DNA of 10,290 bases, taken from positions 1 through 10,290 of the forward strand of contig CALBZH010000842.1 of the NCBI GenBank assembly GCA_937889795.1, given 5' to 3'. Made by a program: the position numbers and the translations under genes. The notes beneath the pieces were generated by a model. That model worked only from the letters and a program-made list of their open reading frames with translations, was not told the origin of the DNA and made no database searches. Below, in pieces: positions 1 through 6,477 of the stretch (position 1 is the first letter of the stretch; the number at the start of each line of letters is the position of its first letter). This stretch comes from an uncultured Syntrophobacteraceae bacterium (GTDB lineage Bacteria > Desulfobacterota > Syntrophobacteria > Syntrophobacterales > Syntrophobacteraceae).

Positions 1-46
1 ACCACCGAGATCTACACTCTTTCCCTACACGACGCTCTTCCGATCT
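1..46 (+). other. Illumina TruSeq universal adapter (artefact)
   Basis: These bases match the 3' part of the Illumina TruSeq universal adapter, including the diagnostic core GCTCTTCCGATCT at its inner edge. The exact reverse complement of positions 4-46 closes the contig at the other end. This is sequencing-library DNA and not part of the organism. Native sequence starts at about position 47. The last few bases cannot be assigned with certainty, because the genome could share them by chance. Confidence 0.98.
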
Positions 47-482
47 TGTGCGTTTCCACGAGGATTTGCTCCGTGCGCACATCCTGAGCTTCGAAAAGAC
101 CGTGGAGACAGATGAGCGCCACGACAGCGAGAGCAACGGCGGTCGGCATTCTTCCATCCTTGGCGGGAGGGGGGAGTAAGGAGTGTTTGGAGAGCAGGAG
201 GCTGAGTCCCTCACCGATACTGAGAACGACGAGCGCGCTGAAGGCCAGAAACACAAAGCCCATCCAAGTGTAACCCACGTAAGCGGCAACCCGGGCGGCG
301 GACTCATGGCCCGAGCGCTCCAGGAATCGAATTGCCGCGGGTGCCAGAACCATGAGTCCGAAAACCAGGATGGAAAGCTTCTGCCAGGGGCCTCCCGCGG
401 GTAGAAGAACCCGAATTCGAAGCCACACGAAGGCGTGCATCAGCGAGTATAGGGTGAAGAAGACGAGAAAGAATACACGCAT
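47..482 (-). CDS. Membrane metallophosphoesterase, N-terminal part (cut by contig end)
   Basis: Partial gene reading off the left end; about 145 native codons remain. The visible protein is almost all membrane. It has a hydrophobic start (residues about 2-20) followed by Arg-rich IRVLLP, then helices near 35-52, 66-92 and 113-128, ending at the sequence VRTEQILVETH. This four-helix N-terminus, with its LAP..IRFLERSGHE and YVGYTWMGF stretches, resembles membrane-anchored calcineurin-like phosphoesterases (YkuE-type). There the catalytic domain (D-x-H, then GD.VD) begins just after this point. The catalytic motifs are not in the window, so the call rests on membrane-domain resemblance. The ATG at 482-480 starts directly before the first helix. 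An AAGGA lies upstream at a long spacing (about 13 nt). A raw translation would add IGRASCRERV and a stop, but those residues come from the adapter. Divergent from the helicase gene. Confidence 0.6.
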
Positions 483-488
483 GACCGG

Positions 489-569
489 TTACGAATCCTT
501 TTCTAGGGGGAGGCCAGTCCCAGACCAGCCCGGCTCTGTTTTAGCGCTTGAGCTCATCGCCCGCATCAT
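489..569 (-). CDS. Possible 26-aa leader ORF upstream of the phosphoesterase
   Basis: A short ORF begins ATG ATG at 569 and ends with TAA at 491-489. A perfect AAGGAG Shine-Dalgarno at 580-575 precedes it with a 5-nt spacer, the best ribosome site near this divergent gap. The peptide starts MMRAMSSSAKTEPGW and ends LEKDS. It has no signal peptide, membrane helix or family resemblance I recognise. The stop lies 6 nt before the phosphoesterase ATG and in the same frame, so the ORF could be a leader peptide coupling translation. It could also be a former N-terminal extension cut off by a nonsense codon, or chance. Codon content gives no strong support. Low confidence as a real product; the SD and position are what is seen. 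Confidence 0.25.
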   Translation of the reverse strand: MMRAMSSSAKTEPGWSGTGLPLEKDS

Positions 570-647
570 TTAAGCTCCTTCGCTCGATCGAAGCCTTGGC
601 CGCGACGTTGAAAAAGTAATCACTGTTTCAAGGAAAGGATCTTCTTC

Positions 648-2528
648 GTGTCGGTTCTGCAGCTCTCCCCCGCCCAGCTCGAGGCGGTTCGACATATTGC
701 CACGCCCACGATCATCGCCGCTGGAGCCGGCAGCGGCAAGACGCGAACGCTCACGGCCAAGATTGCCCACTTGGTCCGGGACCTGGGTTACGACCCCGCT
801 CGCATTCTTGCCATCACCTTCACCAACAAGGCGGCTGCCGAGATGAAATCGAGGCTCAGCCTGGTGACGGGAATGCCCATGGAGCGATTTCCCTGGGTGC
901 GCACGTTCCACAGCGCTTGTTTTCGGGTCCTCAAGGAGCATTGCGAGCTCCTCGGCTATCGCAAGCCGCTGCTCATCCATGACGACACCCAGCAGAAGGG
1001 GCACCTCAAGAAGGTGCTGGCGGAGCTCGACCTGGACCGAAAATATCTTCAGGGTGCGATGGCCATGATCTCCCATGCCAAAAATTCGGGCTCTCCCATG
1101 GCCTACCTCAAGGCGTCGGCCAAACTGCCGCGCAAGACCGAGGTCTTCACCCTTTACAACGAAATGCTCGAACGGAGCAACTCGGTCGACTTCGATGACA
1201 TCCTGCTCCTGACACGCGATCTGTTCCTGAAGTCTCCCGAGGTCCGAAGTCACTACCAGGGCGCCTTCGATCACATCCTGGTGGACGAATTCCAGGATTC
1301 CAACAGCATTCAAAACGAGGTCATCGACCTGCTGCTGACCAACGGAAACCTGACCGTCGTCGGGGACGACTATCAATCCATCTACAAGTTTCGGGGCGCC
1401 GATCCGGCTCACTTCATCAACTTCCCGGAAAAGTATCGGGATGCCAGGGTCTTTCGGCTTGAGGAGAACTACCGCTCGACGTCGGAGATCGTTGCGGCTT
1501 CGGATTATCTCATCGCCCACAATGCAAGTCGCATCGACAAGACCTGTTTCAGTCGCCGTCCCGGGGCGTCCATCGTGATCGAGGCGTTTCCAGACGATAC
1601 CGAGGAGGCCCGTTGGGTGGCGGACAAATGCTGGCATTACACGGCCTACAAGAAGATCCCTCCTGAGCAGATCGCCATTCTGTACCGGACCAAGTTCACG
1701 TCGCTTCCCTTCGAGCGGGCGCTCCGCTACGCGCGACTTCCCTATGCCATGATGGGAGCCCAGGGATTCTTCAAACGCCGCGAGGTGCAGGACATCAACT
1801 CCTACCTCATCAGTGCCGTGAATGCCTCGGACGACATTTCCTTCGAGCGCATCCTGAACACCCCCAAGCGAGGGATCGGGCCTGCCGCCGTCAAGAGCAT
1901 CCTGGCGAATCGCCCCGAGGACGCGTCTCTCCAGGAGTCATGCCGGCACGCCGTGGCAAAGGGGTTCCTGCCCAAGAAGGTCACCGCGAAGCTGAGGGAC
2001 CTCCTGGAGCTGCTGGAGATCGTTGCGGAGCTTCCCCCCGCGGAGGCGATGCGGCGCGTGGTGGACGAAGTCGATTACGAGGCTTACCTGCGGGGAGTCT
2101 CCGAGAACCGGGAGGATCTCGACAGCCGCGTCGAAAACATCCAACAGATGATCGCCGACGCCTCGAAGAGCGCAGCCATCATCGACTACCTGGAAGACGC
2201 CCAGCTCATCCGCGAAGACCAGGGCGATTCGGACGAGCGACTCGGGATCCGGCTGTCCACCATTCATGCGGCGAAGGGGCTGGAATTCAAAGTCGTCTTC
2301 GTGGTGGCCTTGGAGGAGGGGGTCCTGCCGCATCACCGGTCGATCGGAAGCGATGACGATGCTTCCCTCGAGGGCATCGAGGAGGAGCGCCGCCTCATGT
2401 ACGTCGCCATGACGCGGGCCTCCGACCGCCTCCATCTCTCCTGGTCCCGCTTCCGGAAAAACGAGACGATGACCCGCAGCCGCTTCATCGAGGAAATCCC
2501 GCCGCAGTACCTGTCGGCGGATGGGTAG
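648..2528 (+). CDS. ATP-dependent 3'-5' DNA helicase, Rep/UvrD family (SF1A)
   Basis: A superfamily 1A helicase that unwinds DNA with ATP, acting at stalled forks or in repair. All motifs are present in order: Q-motif Gln10, Walker A GAGSGKT (26-32), Ia ITFTNKAAAEM (56-66), Ib TFHS (87-90), Walker B VDEFQD (212-217), III GDDYQSIYKFRGA (239-251), IV YRT (346-348), V LSTIHAAKGLEF (536-547) and VI EEERRLMYVAMTRA (578-591). The segments LNTPKRGIGPAAVK, VDEVDYEAYLRG and the ending SRFIEEIPPQ track E. coli Rep more closely than UvrD. The protein stops at 626 residues, against about 673 for Rep and 720 for UvrD, so the C-terminal tail used for partner contacts is missing. Motif III has Tyr in place of the usual third Asp of GDDDQSIY. 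The start is GTG, with AGGAAAGG at 631-638 about 9 nt upstream. It is convergent with rarD, 29 bp away, with no evident terminator between them. Confidence 0.95.
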   Translation: MSVLQLSPAQLEAVRHIATPTIIAAGAGSGKTRTLTAKIAHLVRDLGYDPARILAITFTNKAAAEMKSRLSLVTGMPMERFPWVRTFHSACFRVLKEHCELLGYRKPLLIHDDTQQKGHLKKVLAELDLDRKYLQGAMAMISHAKNSGSPMAYLKASAKLPRKTEVFTLYNEMLERSNSVDFDDILLLTRDLFLKSPEVRSHYQGAFDHILVDEFQDSNSIQNEVIDLLLTNGNLTVVGDDYQSIYKFRGADPAHFINFPEKYRDARVFRLEENYRSTSEIVAASDYLIAHNASRIDKTCFSRRPGASIVIEAFPDDTEEARWVADKCWHYTAYKKIPPEQIAILYRTKFTSLPFERALRYARLPYAMMGAQGFFKRREVQDINSYLISAVNASDDISFERILNTPKRGIGPAAVKSILANRPEDASLQESCRHAVAKGFLPKKVTAKLRDLLELLEIVAELPPAEAMRRVVDEVDYEAYLRGVSENREDLDSRVENIQQMIADASKSAAIIDYLEDAQLIREDQGDSDERLGIRLSTIHAAKGLEFKVVFVVALEEGVLPHHRSIGSDDDASLEGIEEERRLMYVAMTRASDRLHLSWSRFRKNETMTRSRFIEEIPPQYLSADG

Positions 2529-2557
2529 TCCGCAGCCGCGCATCCAGCTGCCCGGAA

Positions 2558-3520
2558 CTATGCGGCTCTTGTGGAGATCAAGTGCGCTTTCCTGTGAAAC
2601 ACCACCGAGTCCGCGGAATAGATGGCCAGGGCGGACCAGATCATCACGAACGTCCAGATCTGAACCCAGGAAATGGGCTCCCGAAAAACGAAGACCGCAA
2701 AGAGGAAAAAGCAGCTCGGCACCATGTACTGCATGAAGCCCAGGGTCGATAGGCGCAGCCTTCTTGCGCCGAGGGTGAACAGAAGGAGCGGCAGGGCTGT
2801 GGCCAGGGCCGAGGCCATGAGGAGCAGATCCGTGCTCAGGCCCATGTGCAAGAAAGCCCCTCGGCCCGTCGCGTAGAGGTAGCCGAGGTATCCCAAGGTC
2901 GGCGGGAGGAGGAGGAGCGTTTCGACCGTCAGCCCCACCAGGGCGCTCACCGGCGTGATCTTGCGTACGAGCCCGTAGAGGCCGAACGTGAAGGCCAACG
3001 TGAGAGCGACCCAGGGAAAACGCCCCAGTCCGATAGTCAGGTGGAGCACGCCCGCTCCGGCCAACAGAACCGCGAGCAGCTGCGCCCGCCGCAATCGCTC
3101 CCTCAGGAAAACCACGCCGAGCAGGACGCTGAAGAGCGGGTTGATGTAGTAGCCGAGACTCGCTTGCAGCACCAGCCCGTTGTTCACGGACCAGATGAAG
3201 AGCAGCCAGTTGGTGGCGACGAAAAGCGTGGTCGCAAGCAGCGTCAGGAGCGATCGCGGGTTTTTGAGGACGGACACGAGCTCACCGGTCTTGCCCTGGA
3301 GCGCCACCAGAGGAATCACGAAAAAGAAGGACCACAGCACGCGGTGCAGGACGATCTCGAACGGGGGAACCGAGGCCAGGGTCTTCCAGTAGATGGGGCT
3401 CAACCCCCAGATCAGGAAGGCTGAACCGGCATAAGCCAGTCCTTTCAGGCCCTCACTACCGTCGGAGTCCCGTTCAGCAGACGGTTTCAGCGGGTTGTCG
3501 GTCAATGAGCCCTCTTTCAT
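2558..3520 (-). CDS. rarD: RarD, EamA/DMT-family permease
   Basis: A cytoplasmic-membrane protein of the drug/metabolite transporter superfamily, RarD branch ('chloramphenicol-sensitive protein'). It has about ten hydrophobic helices. RarD-type signatures include LKGLAYAGSAFLIWGLSPIY at residues 25-44, EIVLHRVLWS in helix 2, NWLLFIWSVNNG, and SLGYYINPL in the second EamA half's approach. The substrate of RarD proteins is poorly defined; they are annotated as exporters of small metabolites or drugs. I chose the ATG at 3520, giving 320 residues. A TTG at 3505 has a better Shine-Dalgarno (AAAGAGGG, about 4 nt before it), and an upstream TTG at 3544 would also stay open. The first 25 or so residues are polar and variable, so the true start is uncertain. 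It is the last gene of the minus-strand cluster, 33 bp after the AlaX-like gene. Confidence 0.93.
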   Translation of the reverse strand: MKEGSLTDNPLKPSAERDSDGSEGLKGLAYAGSAFLIWGLSPIYWKTLASVPPFEIVLHRVLWSFFFVIPLVALQGKTGELVSVLKNPRSLLTLLATTLFVATNWLLFIWSVNNGLVLQASLGYYINPLFSVLLGVVFLRERLRRAQLLAVLLAGAGVLHLTIGLGRFPWVALTLAFTFGLYGLVRKITPVSALVGLTVETLLLLPPTLGYLGYLYATGRGAFLHMGLSTDLLLMASALATALPLLLFTLGARRLRLSTLGFMQYMVPSCFFLFAVFVFREPISWVQIWTFVMIWSALAIYSADSVVFHRKAHLISTRAA

Positions 3521-3553
3521 TACGGCCCAAGATCGGCCATTCAACCGCTCAGC

Positions 3554-4024
3554 TCACGCGCCAGCCGGTGTTTTGGGCGGTGAGAGCTTGTAGCGGATAC
3601 GCAGTACGCCGTTTTCGAAGCTTGTGGAGATCACTCGAAACGGCCCCACCTCTCCCGTGTTGGCGACGTGGGGACCGATGCAGGGGCAGGCGTCGTAATC
3701 GCCGATCCGGATGATGCGAATGCGGTCGCCGGCGTCGTCCGGCAGCCGTTCGAGATTGAAGCGAGTCATCGCTTCTGTCCGGTCGATGAGCTCCTCCGTC
3801 ACGGGCAGTCTCGCTTCGATGACCGCGTTGACCCGTCGCTCGAGGTCTCGGACCTCTTGCTCTTGCAGGTCCCTGTCGTAGTGGTAGTCGAGCTTGGATT
3901 TCTTCTTTTCGATGTGCGCGCTGAACGAGCGGCCGCAAGCATACAGCCGATCCATCGTCTGGTTCACGATGTGCTCCGCCGTGTGCATCCGGGGATCGAA
4001 GCGCTTTTCAGGGGGCTCGGCCAT
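3554..4024 (-). CDS. AlaX-like alanyl-tRNA editing (tRNA-SAD) protein
   Basis: A stand-alone relative of the alanyl-tRNA synthetase editing domain. Members deacylate tRNA-Ala wrongly charged with Ser or Gly in the cytoplasm. The zinc-site signatures are visible: HTAEH at residues 14-18 (HxxxH), and CIGPH at 115-119 (CxxxH), inside CIGPHVANTGEVG, which parallels CGGTHVANTGEIG of AlaRS. The length of 156 residues fits the short AlaX class, which lacks the AlaRS C-Ala domain. The segment GRSFSAHIEKKKSKLDYHYD is typical of a bacterial subfamily whose tRNA specificity I cannot assign. I chose the ATG at 4024 because AGGGA lies 5 nt before it and the protein then begins MAEPPEKRFDPRMH. A longer start at 4054 overlaps the asparaginase stop as TGATG and would add 10 residues by coupled translation. 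Confidence 0.88.
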   Translation of the reverse strand: MAEPPEKRFDPRMHTAEHIVNQTMDRLYACGRSFSAHIEKKKSKLDYHYDRDLQEQEVRDLERRVNAVIEARLPVTEELIDRTEAMTRFNLERLPDDAGDRIRIIRIGDYDACPCIGPHVANTGEVGPFRVISTSFENGVLRIRYKLSPPKTPAGA

Positions 4025-4053
4025 GGCATTCCCTGTTTCAGAAAATGAGCGCA

Positions 4054-4545
4054 TCAACGCTCATTCGGTTTTTCAAAGCGTCCCGCCTGACGGTTCTTGG
4101 CGACCTTGTCCGCGGGAAAAACCTTGCCGCTCATGGCAATGTAAACGCCGGGCTCAAGTGCCTGAATGGCGCCCACGGCACAGCCGATGTTGAACACGGC
4201 ATCGCTCCCCTTGAAGCGGGCGGGAGACAGCGAGCCGGTGAAGACAATGACCTTGTCGGGGATGTCGAGCAAATAGCGGGCGGTTTCCACCATCGTGTCC
4301 GTACCGTGGGTCACCAGGATCAAACGGGAGGGGTCCTCCTCGACACGCCGGCGCAGGAGAAGCCGATCCGCCGCGGTCATATGCAGACTGTCCTTGCGCA
4401 TGAGCTCCTCGCTCTCGTAGTCGAAGGTGACATTCGCATCGCGGAGGATCTCGACGACCTGTGGCTCTCCAACTTCGTAGTCGCTCAGATCGTCAAAGTA
4501 AACTTTGTCGATGGTGCCGCCCATCGTGAAAATCTTCAGTCTCAT
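4054..4545 (-). CDS. Stand-alone asparaginase N-terminal domain protein
   Basis: This matches the N-terminal (Rossmann-like) domain of type I/II L-asparaginases but is only 163 residues, against about 320-350 for a full enzyme. The visible active-site elements are GGTID (Thr11, equivalent to the nucleophile Thr12 of E. coli AnsB), HGTDTM (Thr82-Asp83, equivalent to Thr89-Asp90), and Lys150 in DKVAKN (equivalent to Lys162 by alignment of GVYIAMSGKV with GVLVVMNDTV). The gene ends shortly after this Lys. The C-terminal domain, which contributes to the dimer active site in the classic enzyme, is absent. The reading frame is intact and has a natural stop, so this looks like a genuine one-domain form, not a broken gene; no C-domain-like sequence follows. 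The natural substrate is unknown. It lies 29 bp after the YcaO gene and probably belongs to the same transcript. The ATG at 4545 has only weak SD-like bases (GGATGGGCAGG). Confidence 0.85.
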   Translation of the reverse strand: MRLKIFTMGGTIDKVYFDDLSDYEVGEPQVVEILRDANVTFDYESEELMRKDSLHMTAADRLLLRRRVEEDPSRLILVTHGTDTMVETARYLLDIPDKVIVFTGSLSPARFKGSDAVFNIGCAVGAIQALEPGVYIAMSGKVFPADKVAKNRQAGRFEKPNER

Positions 4546-4574
4546 CGCCTGCCCATCCGATGGCGTGGCTCCGA

Positions 4575-6323
4575 TCAGTCCAATTTCCCTTCCACTCTCA
4601 ACTGGGCTTCCAGCCTCCCGATATTGTCTCGGGCAAACTCGATGGTGGGATCGAGCTCCAAAGCAATCTTGTAAAGCTTGATCGCTTCTTCCCGGAATCC
4701 CAGCTCCCTGAGGTTGGAGCCAATATTCGCATAATCGATCCCCGAACCCGGGTCGAGCTCGATGGCCCGCTCGAACGCGGTGATGGCTTCCTGGTGCCTC
4801 TTGAGCATGTAATAGCAGAAACCGCGCAGATTGTAGATCTCCTTCAGCCGGTCGTTGTGCTCCTCCGCGGCGTCCAAGGCACTCAGGGCGTCGTCGTACT
4901 GGCCCAGATCCTTGTGGCAGGAAGCCAAGTGGACATATATGCTGGCAATCTCCCTGGAATCGGGGTCCTGATCCAAAGCCTTCTGAAACAGCTCAAGGGC
5001 GCTCGCCACATCGCCCTGTAGCTCCAGGCTGTGCGCCAGAAAGAACGTCAGGTCGTAGCGGGGGCCGAAATGGCCGAGGATCCGGTCCATGTGGGGGGCC
5101 ATGTCGTCACCCTGGTGACTCCGAAGCAGGGTGCGCGCGGCGTGCTGGGCGAAATCCGTGTCGCGCGTCCGGTCGAGGAAATGGGCTCCGGGGATAATGG
5201 TATAGACGGCCGGAACCTGAAGCACGGGATGTGTGACATTCACCACGAGGACTTCGAGGTCGATCTTCGCGAGCGCCTCCACGCAACGGTCGATTTCGAC
5301 CCGCAGGTTGTCGTTGTCAAGGTTGGGAAGCGAATGAATCGAGACCGCACTGCTCCCGTCCATCAGGTAGCGAGCTTCCTCCAGGGACTCGTACTTGGGG
5401 AGCGTCGGCTTGTAGGACGTGTGTGTCTGAAAGTCGCCCGCAAGCTGGGCGATTTCGGTAAGCGCGCGGCAGAGGGACTTCTCCGGATTCGATGTGGTGC
5501 CCGCAGTGAAGACGATTTCGCTTTTCTCTGGATACGTGGACGGGTCGTAGGCCAGGGCCCCAACCGTGGGAATCCCGGTATCAAGGGAAAAATCAGACAC
5601 ATACAGGTTGATCCCCTGGCTACGGAATCGCTCGACCAGCTCGATGGCTGCGGGGTCCCGTAGCGAATCCAGGTCGATCGACGCCGTGCGCCGGTGCTCA
5701 TGGCTGATGATCGACCCCACATGCCGCTCCACCACTTCGCAGAGGCTTTGCAGAATGGCTTCCTCCATCGTGTTTCCGGATGCCGGCCCGTTGTACTCGT
5801 TGATGAGATAGAACCAGTCGATCGGCACCAGCTGATCCTGCTTGCGCGTCAGGTTGTACGCGCTCACCCATCGGAGGGGAAAATCCTCCAGGAACGACCG
5901 GCAGAGCTCATCCGGCGTGCTTGCATCGTAAACCGAGCGTTTGAGGAGCGCTGGCGAAATGGCTTGAGATGCTACGTCCGCGTACCGGCAGGTGGGGAAC
6001 GGATGGTGCTGGATGAAATGAAAGAAGCTGAACCGTTCGAGGAGCTCCATGAGGGCGCTGGCTTCGGATTGCTCCGGGGTCGCGCCTTTACCCATCTGCT
6101 TTTTCGTGCCCGTTACCCGCGTGGCATCCTCGCCGCAAAGACTGATGTAAACGGGAATGCCCAGACGGCCCGTGTCGATACGCATGGTCCGGGTGAGGAT
6201 GTCCAGGTTCAGGAGGCCGAGTCGCTCCCTGGCCCACTTGAGTGTTTCGGCCGGAGTGCGGACCTTGTCCTGGTCGTGTCGAAAGGCTTTGTAACAGTCA
6301 CGAAGCGCAACGGTTGAGCTCAT
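4575..6323 (-). CDS. YcaO-domain protein with C-terminal TPR repeats
   Basis: The N-terminal part (about residues 25-405) is a YcaO domain. This family uses ATP to activate peptide-backbone amides, forming azolines or thioamides; some members assist RimO in S12 methylthiolation. The Glu-rich nucleotide/Mg2+ site is recognisable in three blocks: KGATPEQSEASALMELLERF (79-98, Glu93 and Glu96), EEAILQSLCEVVERH (187-201, Glu196 and Glu199) and KSLCRALTEIAQL (282-294, Glu290). The entry motif DRLGIPV-like TGRLGIPVYIS (51-61) is also typical. There is no Pro-rich PxPxP tail of the RiPP cyclodehydratases. Four TPR units follow at about 424-457, 459-492, 495-526 and 529-562, the last two near consensus, so a protein partner is likely. 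Total length (582) is close to E. coli YcaO, which also carries TPR-like helices. No RimO, TfuA, E1-like partner or precursor peptide is nearby. The ATG at 6323 has GGGGAG 6 nt upstream. Probably the first gene of a four-gene operon. Confidence 0.9.
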   Translation of the reverse strand: MSSTVALRDCYKAFRHDQDKVRTPAETLKWARERLGLLNLDILTRTMRIDTGRLGIPVYISLCGEDATRVTGTKKQMGKGATPEQSEASALMELLERFSFFHFIQHHPFPTCRYADVASQAISPALLKRSVYDASTPDELCRSFLEDFPLRWVSAYNLTRKQDQLVPIDWFYLINEYNGPASGNTMEEAILQSLCEVVERHVGSIISHEHRRTASIDLDSLRDPAAIELVERFRSQGINLYVSDFSLDTGIPTVGALAYDPSTYPEKSEIVFTAGTTSNPEKSLCRALTEIAQLAGDFQTHTSYKPTLPKYESLEEARYLMDGSSAVSIHSLPNLDNDNLRVEIDRCVEALAKIDLEVLVVNVTHPVLQVPAVYTIIPGAHFLDRTRDTDFAQHAARTLLRSHQGDDMAPHMDRILGHFGPRYDLTFFLAHSLELQGDVASALELFQKALDQDPDSREIASIYVHLASCHKDLGQYDDALSALDAAEEHNDRLKEIYNLRGFCYYMLKRHQEAITAFERAIELDPGSGIDYANIGSNLRELGFREEAIKLYKIALELDPTIEFARDNIGRLEAQLRVEGKLD

Positions 6324-6364
6324 GGTGGTCTCCCCAATAGGTCATTGTCTTCCAGGCCGGCACA

Positions 6365-6460
6365 CCCGAACGGCAGCGCCGCCTTCCACGGCCGCGCGCG
6401 GCGCCGTGACATGTGTCTGACAACGCAACAGACGCCGGCACTGAAGGCGGCGCTATCGGG
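6365..6460. other. Large intergenic inverted-repeat structure between RNase D and YcaO genes
   Basis: Within the 154-bp gap (6324-6477), AGCGCCGCCTTC at 6375-6386 is the perfect complement of 6443-6454. The stem is extended by CCCGA (6365-6369) with TCGGG (6456-6460) across a small asymmetric loop. The 56-nt interior contains two further hairpins: CACGGC (6387-6392) with GCCGTG (6403-6408), enclosing a CG-rich palindrome, and GTCTG (6415-6419) with CAGAC (6429-6433). The result is a branched fold. No U-run follows on either strand, so it is not an ordinary intrinsic terminator. It may be a 5' leader structure of the YcaO operon, an mRNA 3'-end protector for RNase D, or a dispersed palindromic repeat. 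Confidence 0.5.
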
Positions 6461-6477
6461 CTGTCTGTTTCGGCGGA

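Noticed and set aside
548..576. Sigma-70 promoter for the helicase (TTGAGC, 17 bp, TAAGCT)
   Set aside because: Spacing is right, but the -10 box matches only 3 of 6 bases. Too weak to list as a feature.
578..593. Small hairpin CTTCG-CTCGAT-CGAAG upstream of the helicase
   Set aside because: A five-pair stem is expected by chance in GC-rich DNA, and nothing else supports a function.
570..1637. 355-codon minus-strand open frame
   Set aside because: It lies entirely opposite the helicase gene, whose motifs are unmistakable. Its translation shows no family features; it is a GC-rich antisense shadow.
1938..2543. 201-codon minus-strand and 138-codon plus-strand frames over the helicase 3' part
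   Set aside because: Both overlap the conserved motif V/VI region of the helicase in other frames and have low-complexity Arg/Gly/Pro-rich translations.
2529..2557. Bidirectional terminator between helicase and rarD
   Set aside because: The 29-bp convergent gap shows no clear stem or T-run on either strand.
5031..6317. Long plus-strand frames opposite the YcaO-TPR gene
   Set aside because: Antisense shadows of a clearly coding YcaO/TPR gene; no ribosome sites and no recognisable domains.
4575..6323. RiPP (azole peptide) biosynthetic cluster around the YcaO gene
   Set aside because: There is no precursor peptide, E1-like or docking protein, dehydrogenase, protease or dedicated exporter, and the YcaO lacks the Pro-rich tail. 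The TPR architecture is unlike RiPP cyclodehydratases.
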